From: Bacteroides sp.
GTDB lineage: Bacteria > Bacteroidota > Bacteroidia > Bacteroidales > Muribaculaceae
DNA length: 54,102 bases
Direction: 5' to 3'
NCBI GenBank assembly: GCA_014802345.1
Contig: JAAVCM010000016.1
Coordinates: forward strand, 53,486-107,587
Part shown: positions 10,801-19,800 of the stretch, piece by piece
Layout of the letters: every line of letters starts with the position of its first letter
How positions within the stretch are numbered: position 1 is the stretch's first letter
Program-made: the position numbers and the translations under genes
Notes under the pieces: model-generated
The model's database searches: none
What the model saw: only the letters and a program-made list of their open reading frames with translations
What the model was told of the DNA's origin: nothing

Positions 10801-11396
10801 TGATCGATGAGGGGAGCGAGGTCGTTCTGATCCATCTCCTCGATCTTCTGGATTTCGTGTGAGGTACGGAAACCGTCGAAGAAGTTGATGAAGGGAACGC
10901 GGCTCTTGATGGTTGCGAGGTGAGCGACACCTGCGAGGTCCATCACTTCCTGCACTGAACCTTCAGCAAGCATGGCGAAGCCGGTCTGACGGCACGACAT
11001 GACGTCCTGATGGTCGCCGAAGATTGAGAGGGCGTGTGATGCGAGAGTACGGGCTGAAACATGGAAGACGCTGGGGAGAAGCTCGCCGGCAATCTTGTAC
11101 ATGTTAGGAATCATAAGCAGGAGACCCTGCGATGCGGTGTAGGTGGTGGTGAGGGCACCTGCCTGAAGTGAACCGTGAACGGCACCTGCGGCTCCGCCTT
11201 CTGACTGCATTTCCTGTACCAGCACGGTTTCGCCAAAGATGTTTTTGCGACCGGCTGCTGCCCATTCGTCGACGTATTCAGCCATCGTTGACGAGGGAGT
11301 GATGGGGTAGATGGCAGCTACTTCAGAGAACATATAGCTCACATGGGCAGCAGCCTGATTACCATCACAGGTCAAGAATTTTTTCTCTTTACTCAT
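7839..11396 (-). CDS. nifJ: Pyruvate:ferredoxin (flavodoxin) oxidoreductase
   Basis: Homodimeric anaerobic enzyme that oxidises pyruvate to acetyl-CoA and CO2 and reduces ferredoxin. The 1185 residues are in the single-chain PFOR order: N-terminal pyrimidine-binding domain (CDGNQAAAHVSYMFSE), domain II, the gamma domain, an 8Fe ferredoxin domain with CIQCNKCAYVCP and CLGCGNCVAVCP, then the C-terminal TPP domain with CSGCGE and GDGAAYDIGFGG, followed by NTGGQSSKATPLG. All cluster-ligand Cys are present, so it should be active. It is transcribed alone: a -7 element lies about 70 bases upstream and a strong terminator follows. It is the central fermentative enzyme of a strict anaerobe. Confidence 0.97.
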   Translation of the reverse strand: MSKEKKFLTCDGNQAAAHVSYMFSEVAAIYPITPSSTMAEYVDEWAAAGRKNIFGETVLVQEMQSEGGAAGAVHGSLQAGALTTTYTASQGLLLMIPNMYKIAGELLPSVFHVSARTLASHALSIFGDHQDVMSCRQTGFAMLAEGSVQEVMDLAGVAHLATIKSRVPFINFFDGFRTSHEIQKIEEMDQNDLAPLIDQEALAEFRARALNPNNPVARGMAENGDVFFQHRESCNEYYNRVPEIVEEYMKEITRITGREYGLFNYYGDPEAERVIIAMGSVTQAAQEAIDYLRAQGEKVGLVAVHLYRPFSAKHFLAAVPKTVKAIAVLDRTKEPGANGEPLYLDVKDCFYGKENAPVIVGGRYGLASKDTTPAQIIAVFENLALPMPKDHFTVGIVDDVTFTSLPQKEEIALGGDGTFEAKFYGLGADGTVGANKNSVKIIGDNTNKYCQAYFAYDSKKSGGFTCSHLRFGDDPIRSTYLVTTPNFVACHVQAYLHMYDVTRGLRKGGTFLLNTIWEGEELAKNLPNKIKKFFADNDITVYYINATKIAQEIGLGNRTNTILQSAFFRITEVIPVDLAVEQMKKFIVKSYGKKGQDVVDKNYAAVDRGGEYKQLTVDKAWSNLEPEAPAANNDPAFINDIVRPINAQDGDLLKVSAFVGREDGTWEQGTAAYEKRGVAAFVPEWLEENCIQCNKCAYVCPHAAIRPFVLDAKEMENLPVKAGIPAIGKQFAGMTFIQSVDVLDCLGCGNCVAVCPGKKGVKALEMKPLESQLEVQKEWDYCVKEVASKQDLVDIKSNVKNSQFATPLFEFSGACSGCGETPYVKLISQLYGDHEIVANATGCSSIYSGSVPSTPYTKNAKGQGIAWANSLFEDFAEFGLGMTLAHEKLQERIAGLMQKALECPTCSAEIKELAGKWLENRNDFAVTSEVAEKLIPLCEACGCDVCKGILANKEHIAKRSQWIIAGDGAAYDIGFGGLDHVLASNKNVNVLVVDTEVYSNTGGQSSKATPLGAIAKFAAAGKRIRKKDLGLIASTYGYVYVAQIAMGADNAQTLKAIREAEAYDGPSLIIAYSPCINHGIRTGMGHAQEEQAKAVECGYWHLWRYNPALEEEGKNPFSLDSKEPQWDKFEDFLKGEVRYASVMKQYPAEAAELFAAAKANAQWRYNNYRRLAQQQWGVEPAPEVK

Positions 11397-11700
11397 AGTG
11401 GTTTGGGTAATCTATTTAAAGAATTGAATTTAAGTTTTCTATGGTATGCACGAAATACTATCGGCAAAGATACGAAAAACTTTGCAAAACGAGAATAATG
11501 TTTGCTAAAAATCCGAAAATAATACCTCTCGTCGGGTAAATGCACGCGAATGTATCCGCTGAGGAAATGTTTCTGTCATAATACAATGGACGAGACCTGC
11601 ACTCCGCCCATCCGGATTCCATATCCAATCAATTGATTTGATGGAACCTGTCCGGCGCAAGCACAGGCCCTACATGAGAGGTTGTTATTGTCTGATTTTT
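11397..11700. other. Intergenic region between asd and nifJ
   Basis: No credible gene is present. It holds the nifJ -7 element at 11465-11472 and an imperfect palindrome at 11617-11646 (TTCCAT and ATGGAA flanking AATCAATTGATT). No convincing terminator for asd was found, although a small GC stem occurs near 11648-11668. Confidence 0.5.
11465..11472 (-). promoter_or_regulatory. Probable nifJ -7 element
   Basis: The minus strand reads TATCTTTG, an exact TAnnTTTG match about 70 bases before the nifJ ATG. No -33 box at the expected spacing was found. Confidence 0.5.
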
Positions 11701-12711
11701 TTATTTTCGGGGATGAGCGATCATGTACTGGGCAATCTGGACCGCGTTGAGGGCGGCACCCTTCTTGATCTGGTCGCCTACGAGCCAGAAGGTAAGACCG
11801 TTGGGGTTGGCGAGGTCTTTGCGCAGACGGCCGGCATAGACGGGATCCTTGCCTGCGGCATCGAGGGGCATGGGATATTTCTTGGCTGCCGGTTCGTCGA
11901 TGACCACGAGACCTTCGGCGCTCTCGAACGCTTTGCGTGCTTCCTCGACGCTGACGGGCTGCTCGGTCTCGACCCATACGGCCTCACTGTGGGCGCGCAT
12001 GACGGGGACACGGATGCAGGTGGCGCTCACTTCGAGTTCGGGCGCGTGCATGATTTTCTTGGTTTCGTTATACATCTTCATCTCCTCCTTGGTGTAGTCG
12101 TTGTCGAGGAACACGTCGATGTGGGGGATGAGGTTGTAGGCGAGCTGATAGGCAAACTTCTCGACGGTCGGTTCCTTGCCAGCGCCGAGTTCGGCATACT
12201 GATTTTCAAGTTCCTGCATGGCTACCGCACCGGCACCCGAAGCTGCCTGATAGGTGGCGACATGGACGCGCTTGATGGGCGAGATGTCGTTGATGGGTTT
12301 GAGGGCGACGACCATGATGGCAGTGGTGCAGTTAGGGTTGGCGATGATGCCTCGGGGTGCATCAAACGCATCCTCACCGTTGACTTCGGGGACGACCAGA
12401 GGCACGTCCTTGTCCATACGGAAGGCACTTGAATTGTCGATCATCACCGCGCCATGTTTCGTGATGGTCTCGGCGAAGTCGCGCGACACGCCTGCACCGG
12501 CCGAAACAAATGCGAAGTCAACTCCTTTGAAATCGTCGTTGTGCTGAAGGAGCTTCACCGTATGCTCCTTGCCGCGGAATGTGTAAGTCTTGCCTGCACT
12601 GCGTTCCGAGCCGAAAAGCAGGAGCTCGTCGATAGGGAAGTTCTGTTCGTCAAGGACACGGAGGAATTCCTGTCCTACGGCGCCACTGACGCCAACGATT
12701 GCTACTTTCAT
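11701..12711 (-). CDS. asd: Aspartate-semialdehyde dehydrogenase
   Basis: NADPH-dependent reduction of beta-aspartyl phosphate to aspartate semialdehyde, the branch point to lysine/diaminopimelate, threonine and methionine. The 336-residue protein opens with the nucleotide-binding [15 protein letters not shown], has [10 protein letters not shown], and places the catalytic Cys128 in [11 protein letters not shown]; the later [12 protein letters not shown] carries the catalytic His. Length is normal. Start ATG. The acyl-CoA ligase gene ends 57 bp upstream on the same strand, so read-through from it is possible; no separate promoter consensus was identified. Confidence 0.97.
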   Translation of the reverse strand: MKVAIVGVSGAVGQEFLRVLDEQNFPIDELLLFGSERSAGKTYTFRGKEHTVKLLQHNDDFKGVDFAFVSAGAGVSRDFAETITKHGAVMIDNSSAFRMDKDVPLVVPEVNGEDAFDAPRGIIANPNCTTAIMVVALKPINDISPIKRVHVATYQAASGAGAVAMQELENQYAELGAGKEPTVEKFAYQLAYNLIPHIDVFLDNDYTKEEMKMYNETKKIMHAPELEVSATCIRVPVMRAHSEAVWVETEQPVSVEEARKAFESAEGLVVIDEPAAKKYPMPLDAAGKDPVYAGRLRKDLANPNGLTFWLVGDQIKKGAALNAVQIAQYMIAHPRK

Positions 12712-12768
12712 TCTGTGTAAATTGTAAATATAATTTGGTTAATGGATGAAGGTTCTGAGTGTGCCGCA

Positions 12769-14577
12769 TCAAGCCTTGTACATGGCATCAATTTCCTTGG
12801 CGTAGATGCGGTTGACGGCGTGACGCTTCACTTTAAGAGTGTTGGTCAGCTCGCCGTTCTCCATCGAGAAGGGGCGTGGGAGTATGGTGAAACGCTTGAC
12901 CTTCTCGTAGGAAGCGAGGCCTTTCTGCAATTTTTCTATACGCGAGGCCATCATCTCGCAGACACGGGTATTGCGCACGAGTTCGTCCATCGAGTGATAG
13001 GTTATATTCTCCTTGGCGGCGAAATCTTTCAGCGCATTATAGTCAGGGACGATAAGGGCTGAGACAAACTTGCGGCGGTCGCCGATGACGGCAATCTGGT
13101 CGATATACTTATCCTCTTCGAGACGCATTTCCAGAGCCTGCGGTGCGATATACTTGCCGTTGGAGGTCTTGAAAAGGTCTTTCAGGCGGTCGGTGAGGAA
13201 GAGTGAGCCTTTTTCGTCGATATAACCCGCGTCACCTGTGCGGAACCATCCGTCGGCAGTGAACGCCTCGGCTGTCGCTTCGGGCTTATTGTAGTATCCG
13301 CGCATGACCATCGGACTCTTTACAAGCACCTCGTTCTCCTCGCCGATTTTTAGCTCGACGAAGGGGATGGGGGTGCCGACCGACCCTATCTCCCATCCGG
13401 TCTGCGGGAAGCAGGTGACTGTGGCAGTGGTTTCGGAAAGTCCGTAGCCCACCACGATATTGATGCCGCAGGAGTGGAAAAATTCCACAATCTTGGGTGA
13501 TACGGGTGCGCCAGCCGTCGGGAAGATGTTGGCATTGTCGATGCCGATTGCATTGCGGAGAAGGCTGAACACCTTGGCGTCAAAAAAGCGGTAGCGCATT
13601 TCAAGCCACCACGGAGCCTTGCGGCCGAGGCGGACATAGTCGATGTTGCGCCGGCGCCCTACTTTCAGCGCGCTCTTGACAATCTTCCGCATCAGCGGAC
13701 TCATCGATTTGATGCGCTGGCAGACGGCCGTGTGGACCTTCTCCCAGAAGCGGGGGACGGAACACATACAGGTCGGCCTGACCTGACGGATGGTGGTCTG
13801 AATCTCCTGCGGGTCGCGGTTGATGGCGATTTTTATGCCCTTGACGAGGCAAAAGTAGGTCCATCCCTTCTCGAAAATATGGCTGAGGGGGAGGAAAGCC
13901 ATGGAAACGTCGTTTTCGCTCACCATCGTCAGTCTTTGCAGGTGGCTCTCCATTGCAGCGTCGTAGTTCGAATGGGTCAGCACGGCACCTTTCGGTTCGC
14001 CGGTGGTGCCTGAGGTGTAGACGAGAGTGGCGATGTCCTCCGGAGTGGCGTTGGCACTGCGGGTCCTGACGGTCGTGCGGTATTCATGTGAGGCATCGCG
14101 GCCCATCTGCATGAAATCGGTCCACAGCATACTGCTGCTGTCGTCAGCATCAAGCTCGATGGACTTGATGACCACTATCCGTTTGAGCGACGGACAGAGC
14201 GACATGGCTTCGCGTGCTATCCGATACTGCGTCGTATTGCCGACGAACAGCAGCGGACATTTCGCATCGTTGAGGATGTAGACAAGCTGGTCGAGGGAGC
14301 TTGTCGCGTAGATAGACACCGAGACGGCACGGTTGGCGAAACAGGCGTAGTCGGTGATGAGGTTTTCCGGACGATTGGCCGAGAAGGTGGCGATGTTGTC
14401 ACATTCCTTTATGCCGAGAAAAGCCATTGCGGTGGCTGCGACCTTGACATCAGCCCCGAAACGGTTCCACGATATGTCGTGCCATTTTCCTTCGTTGTCC
14501 GGCGCACTCAGGGCTGCGCGCTCACCGTAGCGGGCGGCCTGACGTGAAATCAGCCCGGTAAGTATATTGGTTTCCAT
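12769..14577 (-). CDS. Long-chain fatty acid--CoA ligase (AMP-forming)
   Basis: Activates fatty acids through an acyl-adenylate to acyl-CoA. The start giving METNILTGL (602 residues) was preferred to the Met 8 codons upstream because that Met lies inside the -7 element. The AMP-binding signature TLVYTSGTTGEPKGAVLTHS, the YGLSETTATVTCFP motif, and GWFRTGDAGYID are all present. The C-terminal DRLKDLFKTSNGKYIAPQ carries the hinge and the region of the adenylation Lys. The protein belongs to the AMP-dependent ligase group (COG1022) common in Bacteroidota; the exact chain length is not predictable. Confidence 0.93.
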   Translation of the reverse strand: METNILTGLISRQAARYGERAALSAPDNEGKWHDISWNRFGADVKVAATAMAFLGIKECDNIATFSANRPENLITDYACFANRAVSVSIYATSSLDQLVYILNDAKCPLLFVGNTTQYRIAREAMSLCPSLKRIVVIKSIELDADDSSSMLWTDFMQMGRDASHEYRTTVRTRSANATPEDIATLVYTSGTTGEPKGAVLTHSNYDAAMESHLQRLTMVSENDVSMAFLPLSHIFEKGWTYFCLVKGIKIAINRDPQEIQTTIRQVRPTCMCSVPRFWEKVHTAVCQRIKSMSPLMRKIVKSALKVGRRRNIDYVRLGRKAPWWLEMRYRFFDAKVFSLLRNAIGIDNANIFPTAGAPVSPKIVEFFHSCGINIVVGYGLSETTATVTCFPQTGWEIGSVGTPIPFVELKIGEENEVLVKSPMVMRGYYNKPEATAEAFTADGWFRTGDAGYIDEKGSLFLTDRLKDLFKTSNGKYIAPQALEMRLEEDKYIDQIAVIGDRRKFVSALIVPDYNALKDFAAKENITYHSMDELVRNTRVCEMMASRIEKLQKGLASYEKVKRFTILPRPFSMENGELTNTLKVKRHAVNRIYAKEIDAMYKA

Positions 14578-14598
14578 AATGTTGGCTACTTTGAGCTG

Positions 14599-14629
14599 CA
14601 AAGTTAGCTAAAAATTGATTAGCCACAAA
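14599..14629 (-). promoter_or_regulatory. Promoter of the acyl-CoA ligase gene
   Basis: On the minus strand TTTG (14629-14626), 19 bases and TAACTTTG (14606-14599) match the full Bacteroidota sigma-A consensus. The transcript would start near 14592, 15 bases before the chosen ATG. Confidence 0.85.
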
Positions 14630-14696
14630 AATTATATTGCAATCTATCGTCCGTTGGCGTCTACTGTATTGTTTATGACATAGGAACTTGAATCAC

Positions 14697-15701
14697 TTAA
14701 AGATTATCAAAAAGAGAACTACGAATATTAGGAGTTTTGTTTTTTAAGGTGCTTTCTAATAGAGGTGAATTCTCTTGTAGATCTAAGCTGGGTACAACGT
14801 TTGCTATGTTATTACGTGCAATTTCTGCATATTTTTCCATCATTTCAAACCCTATGAAGTGTCTATTGCATTGTACTGCTGCGACGGCAGTTGTTCCACT
14901 TCCTAAAAATGGGTCTAAAACAATATCACCTGGATCTGTGTAGAGCCGAATAACGCGCGATGCTAACTCTATAGGAAACATGGCAGGATGAATATTGTTA
15001 GCTCGAACACTTGGGATCTCCCAAATCTGACGGTACCCCCATTCTTTCCATTCTTTAGGCGTTAACCGATTTCTATTGACTTCATACTCTCCTGGTTTCC
15101 AAAAGATGTAGAGGTCCTCTGTTTCGCTTACAGCTTTGAGAGTATTTGTTGTCCAACGACTATTAGCCCAAGCGGGATCTTTATGCCAAATCCGTTTGTC
15201 ATAAAGGAATAATCCAACTTCATAAGCGTAACTCTCAAGATTTCCTCCAACAAGTTTTACATGAGTACCCGGGGCATATTTTCCACCTCGAATATTATTA
15301 CCATTCAATCGTCTATCAATAGTTTGTTCACTACAATTAAGATGTTTTGCTAGCTGATAACGGTTGTAGTCAGGGTGTTCAGCCTTAGCTTTTAGGATCA
15401 TTTCCTTAGTGATGCCACATTTTCTGTTAGCCGGATTAAGCCCCATAATTTTAGGCATATTTAGATCCTGAAAAGCTAAAATATCAGCAATATTAATAAC
15501 CATGAACCCACCTGGTTTTAAAATCCTAAAATGAGCGAGAATTATGTCTCGGAGGAGGTTTTGCCATGTATCATAAGAGACACCGATCTCATATTCCTTG
15601 CCTAAAAAATATGGTGGGGACCAAAAAGATAGAGCAATGGAATTATCTTTCAGCTCCTTAATAAGTTCACGACAATCTCCTACTAGTATTTCATCAATCA
15701 T
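14697..15701 (-). CDS. Type II DNA methyltransferase, beta class, partner of the BglI-like enzyme
   Basis: Protects host DNA by methylating the recognition site of the adjacent endonuclease. In the 334 residues the catalytic motif IV SPPY (28-31) precedes the SAM motif DPFLGSGTT (263-271), the order of beta-class amino-methyltransferases; SPPY rather than DPPY favours N4-cytosine methylation (inference). Residues 100-135 form an unusual segment that reads like a helix-turn-helix (YQLAKHLNCSEQTIDRRL) placed between the catalytic and SAM parts. The gene starts 15 bp after the endonuclease stop, so the two are co-transcribed. Both are far richer in A/T than the surrounding genes, a sign of recent acquisition. 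Confidence 0.9.
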   Translation of the reverse strand: MIDEILVGDCRELIKELKDNSIALSFWSPPYFLGKEYEIGVSYDTWQNLLRDIILAHFRILKPGGFMVINIADILAFQDLNMPKIMGLNPANRKCGITKEMILKAKAEHPDYNRYQLAKHLNCSEQTIDRRLNGNNIRGGKYAPGTHVKLVGGNLESYAYEVGLFLYDKRIWHKDPAWANSRWTTNTLKAVSETEDLYIFWKPGEYEVNRNRLTPKEWKEWGYRQIWEIPSVRANNIHPAMFPIELASRVIRLYTDPGDIVLDPFLGSGTTAVAAVQCNRHFIGFEMMEKYAEIARNNIANVVPSLDLQENSPLLESTLKNKTPNIRSSLFDNL

Positions 15702-15716
15702 ATATGATATTCTATA

Positions 15717-16601
15717 TCAAATATTAATATTAGCTACACGCCAAGATGCTATTTTTTGTAGAAGATCAAAAGAAACACGTGCTCTTATTTTTCTAAGATC
15801 TTTTCCTTTGTCATCTTTGCCGGGATAGAACAATCCGGGATATTCAGCATTGTAATTTGGATTTTTTGTTAAGAGTATACCATTTGGAATACAAGCTATT
15901 TTTATTTTATTCAGAGGTTGACCAATATTTTCGCCTGTTTCATTTGTCAGCATAGAATACACCGGTTTAATAGCGAATGTTACTAATGGTGCAATAGTTC
16001 CATCGCTTAAAATATAAATTGGAGGCAGGGAGCATAAAAAGTTATGAGATGCCCTTACTCCTTTTGCTTCAATCGGTGCATTGAATACACCATCATCCAT
16101 TTGGTCCCATGATCCGGAACCGGAAACTTGATAAGGTGACATTACTGCATGATTAAAATCATCTCTTGGTCCTGCGGATTTAATATCAATAAATACCCAT
16201 ACAGAATCAGTTATACCGAGGATTTGTTTAATTCGTTCACTGGAAATAATACAACGATCATCAGTCCCGGAAGGTAAGCCGGAATCTTTAACATGAAAAT
16301 TGTTAGCAAAATATCGTGATAGTTTGTTGCCAAATACTTGTTCTCCTACCTCAATCCAAGGATATTGATCTCCACGAGGGTCTCGGCCTCGATCCAATGG
16401 TGGATAATTTTTCCAAAACGGATAAAGATATGAGGCCTCATTATAATCTCGTATTATTTCAGGCATATTAAGGTCTGCAAAATGTAGAAGTTCACGCATA
16501 ACGAATTTCTCAATCTCGATTAGAGACTGAGGCCTTTGTTCATAGTATTGGTACGCAGTTTTGTATGCGTTATATTGCTCGGTAAGGTATTCTGTAAACA
16601 T
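15717..16601 (-). CDS. BglI-like type II restriction endonuclease
   Basis: Predicted to cut unmethylated GCCNNNNNGGC. The 294 residues match what I know of BglI (299 residues) along most of their length: DYNEASYLYPFWKNYPPLDR near 52-71, GDQYPWIEVGE at 77-87, SDGTIAPLV at 199-207 and the late PGKDD. The catalytic residues fit: BglI Asp116, Asp142 and Lys144 correspond to Asp114 (PSGTDD), Asp139 and Lys141 (FIDIKSAGPRDD). It precedes the methyltransferase, an order in which early expression of the nuclease must be held back. A -7 element lies about 120 bases upstream. Specificity is inferred from similarity and not shown by the sequence alone. Confidence 0.88.
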   Translation of the reverse strand: MFTEYLTEQYNAYKTAYQYYEQRPQSLIEIEKFVMRELLHFADLNMPEIIRDYNEASYLYPFWKNYPPLDRGRDPRGDQYPWIEVGEQVFGNKLSRYFANNFHVKDSGLPSGTDDRCIISSERIKQILGITDSVWVFIDIKSAGPRDDFNHAVMSPYQVSGSGSWDQMDDGVFNAPIEAKGVRASHNFLCSLPPIYILSDGTIAPLVTFAIKPVYSMLTNETGENIGQPLNKIKIACIPNGILLTKNPNYNAEYPGLFYPGKDDKGKDLRKIRARVSFDLLQKIASWRVANINI

Positions 16602-16722
16602 AATATCATACTGTATTTTTACGGGGACTACACATTCTACAAATAGCTAATTTGTAAATAATCGAGATCTTAAATGATTATTTTAGATTGAATGATTGTA
16701 GGTCTTGGCTGTTTTGCAATAG

Positions 16723-16750
16723 CAAAGTTACAGAAATTTTTTGAGACAAA
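16723..16750 (-). promoter_or_regulatory. Probable promoter of the restriction-modification operon
   Basis: The minus strand reads TAACTTTG at 16730-16723, an exact -7 match, with TTTG at 16750-16747. The 16-base spacing is shorter than the usual 19-21, so the promoter may be weak. The predicted leader to the endonuclease ATG is about 115 bases. Confidence 0.45.
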
Positions 16751-16797
16751 GGTTGCATAGAATCATGATTATAATTGTAGAACAGAAGTAATACAGT

Positions 16798-16829
16798 CGG
16801 GACCATGTCAGAATTCTGACATGGTCCCG
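16798..16829. terminator. 32-bp perfect palindrome at the pectate lyase / restriction island junction
   Basis: The sequence is an exact palindrome centred on a GAATTC at 16811-16816. As RNA it would form a 14-bp stem with a 4-base loop on either strand. It is 63 bases past the pectate lyase stop and upstream of the restriction operon promoter. No U tract follows on the minus strand, so it may be an unconventional terminator, a protein-binding site or an insertion boundary. Confidence 0.55.
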
Positions 16830-16892
16830 GTAGGTGTCCAAAAACAATGGGAGATTGATGAAGTGAATCCGCGAAGGGAATTGTCATCAATT

Positions 16893-19800
16893 TTATCTTA
16901 CGACTACCTTCTCGACTTTCTTACCCTGACGACGGATGTAGAGGCCGGGGGTGGGATTGTCGACACGGATACCCTGAAGGTTGAAGTATTCGACGGGGGC
17001 GTTGTCGTCGTCGGCTGTGATGTCGGCTATGCCGGTGAAGTCGTTGCCGAAGCTGCCCTGCGAGTCAGAGATGCGGAAGGCGTTGAGGCTGACGGCACCC
17101 GAGACTGACGCGGGGGTAATCTTGATGAAACGGGAGGCAGGATTGAGGTCGATTTCGCCCTTGAAGGGGAGGTCTTTCTCGGTCAGCACGCGGATGGTGC
17201 GCCATGTAGGTGCGATGTCGGCATTGCGTGTCTCCTGAATTTTCAGGCGGACGGTCGAGCCTTCATCCGCACTTACCTCGACATACATCTTCTTTGCCTC
17301 ACCGCCGAAATATGCCATCACCTTGTCGCTGCTCGACGAGGAGCGGAAGGTGACATGGTCGGCCGCGATTTCACCTGCATTGTCGCCGCCTCCGACCTGA
17401 CACCAGTGAGGATAGTCGTTCTGTGCGGTCTGGACGAGCGAACCGACGGTCACGAAGGGTGCGGTCTCGTTGAAGGGTGAGAAGTTGAGCGGGAGTGAAG
17501 CTGCTGCCTTGCCCCAGTGGGTCTCGCCGTCGGTCTTCTCGCGCGGGAAATCGTTGGTAGTGATTCTTACCTCACCGACAAACGACTTGTCGCCTGTCAC
17601 ATTGGTGAGCGCGCCTTCGGGGAAGCTGATGACGTAGGTCGAGTTTGCGTCGAGGGCTTCGTAGGCGATGTTGAGTTTTGCGCCTGATGTGCCGATGGAG
17701 AGGGTTTCATACTGGTGTATGCCTTCTACTGCGGCATTGCCGTTATACTTCACTTCCTGATTGAAGGTGAGTGTCAGCGAACCGTCGGTGTAGTCAACGG
17801 TATTGTTGAGGTCGCCGGCTGACAGTTCGAGAGCCTGTTCGCCATCGGGAGCGACATAGCGTTCGATGAGGATGTCGTTGACATCGATTTTCTTACCGTT
17901 TGATTCGAGGCGGAACTGCACCTCACCGGCATTGGCGTAGGTCGATGTGAACTTGAATATGCGCTTCTTTGCGCCGAGGACGAGGTCCTGAGCCGTCTCC
18001 TTGCCTCCGGCGATGGTGTAGAGCTTCACTGTCTGCTGCGAGGTCGAGGGGTTGCCGAGGTAATAGGTGATTACGCAGGGGCCTTGGACTGCGGGGGTCG
18101 TCACATACTCGCTGCCGTTGATGAACTGGATGCAGTTGGCAGTCGCACCTCTGTCGTCGTCACTTGCGGGGCCGTAGTCCTTCGTGGCATCATCAGAGAA
18201 GCAACCGGGCATGGCGACAACGCGGCTTGCGGTCGAACCCACGCCGATGACCATGCCGTTGAAGGTCATGGAGCTGTCGGTCGAGCCTTTCTTGTAGATG
18301 TCGGTGTTGCCGGTGAGTGAGCCGTATTTCTCGGCATACTCGGCGGGAGTAGTGGTGAAGTCAGTGTAGAACAGCACGCCGCCTGCTGTAGTCGAGAAGC
18401 TCCAGAGGTCGCCGGTGGTAGTGCCGAGTGAGTTTGTTGCGTCGACGCGCCAGTAGTAGGTCTTTCCTGCCGTGACTGACTGCGAGGCATCCCATTCGCT
18501 CTTGGTGAGACCGGTGGCAACGGACGCAAGTGCCTCCTTGTCCTCACCGAACATTACGGTGTAGGTCACGTCGCCTCCGTAAGTGTTGACGTTGTTCTCC
18601 CAAGTGAGCGTAAGGCCGTTGGCGATACCCTCCTTGGCTCCGTTGGCGGGGAAGGGGTTCACAGAGGGTTTGGGTGCGGAGGGATCGCCGATGGTGGTGA
18701 GCTCGATGGTGTCGGTGTAGTCCGAATAGAGTCCGTTTCCGTCGGTCGAGCGCAGGCGTACCCAATATTTGGTTTCAGGAGTGAGACCGTTGAGTTCGAT
18801 GGTCGAGGTTCCTGCGGGTGCTGTGGCAGCTTCGGTGAAGTTTGTGCCGTCGGTTGAAAGCTCGACCACGAAGCCGTTGGCAGTGTTCTTGTTCACGTCC
18901 CATGTCAGGATGACGGAGGTCTTCGTGGGTTCGCCGGCAGCGAGTGAGATAGGTTTCTTGATGTAGGGGTAAGCCTCGGTGATGGAATTGGCATAGACTT
19001 CGATCCACGCATAGCCGGTCGCAGGGTCTATCGCTGCGGCGTCAGAAGCGTCGTTGGGGTTGAGGCCATTTGCCTTCTCCCACTCGTCGGGGATTGCGTC
19101 GCCGTCACTGTCAAGTGGCTTCACGCCCCCGGAGAGGACACCTGTGCCTTTGTGGGGAAGCTGCTTTTCGCTGGTGATACCGTTGCGTGTTCCTGTCTTG
19201 CCATAGGAAGCGAGTTCGTCGATGATATACTGGTCCACCTCGTCGCGTGCGGGAAGCACCGGCCCTACGTTTTCAAGCATCCAAGCATAGGCTTCCTGCG
19301 CGGTCATCTTGTTGCTGATTTCAGGGATAAGCTGGATTTTCTCGGAAGCAGTGGCGTTGAACTCGGTGATGTTGGCGTTGAGCGCGTCGAGCGAAGCGAA
19401 GTAGGTAGAGTAGGGGGCTGTCCCGTTCTGTGCGCCGCGCATCTCCTCCTCGGTCATCAGGTGGCCGTTGAGTTCACCGTCCTTGTTCTCGTCATAGTAA
19501 TTACCCGCGCCGTAGTAGCGGAACGACTGTATGCCGCGCACGAAGGGGTCGGTGGAGCCGTTCCACGGGCCTTTGACGAAGTAGTTGTTCTCGATGTCGG
19601 CCCACGAGTCCCCTTCGGAGTCGCTCATGATGTAGCATCCGCCTTCGCCCCAGTTGTAGACGACGTTGTTGACATACTGGTTGAGACCCTTGACCTTCGG
19701 ATTGCGGGTCTTGTTTTCGATATATAGGTTGCGGTAGAGGGTCACGCCACCGATGGTCTGGATGAGACCTCCGCAGGAATGTGATTGAAGACCCTGACCG

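Noticed and set aside
11617-11646. Operator palindrome upstream of nifJ
   Set aside because: The arms are asymmetric by two bases, it is 150 bases from the nifJ -7 element, and no matching regulator is known; reported only as sequence structure.
11576-11977. Open frame of 133 codons on the minus strand between asd and nifJ
   Set aside because: It overlaps asd in another frame, is very rich in Arg/Ser/Gln and looks like a shadow of asd; the part outside asd has no coding character.
16678-16890. 70-codon minus-strand frame across the 32-bp palindrome
   Set aside because: It spans a perfect palindrome and the restriction operon promoter and resembles no known protein.
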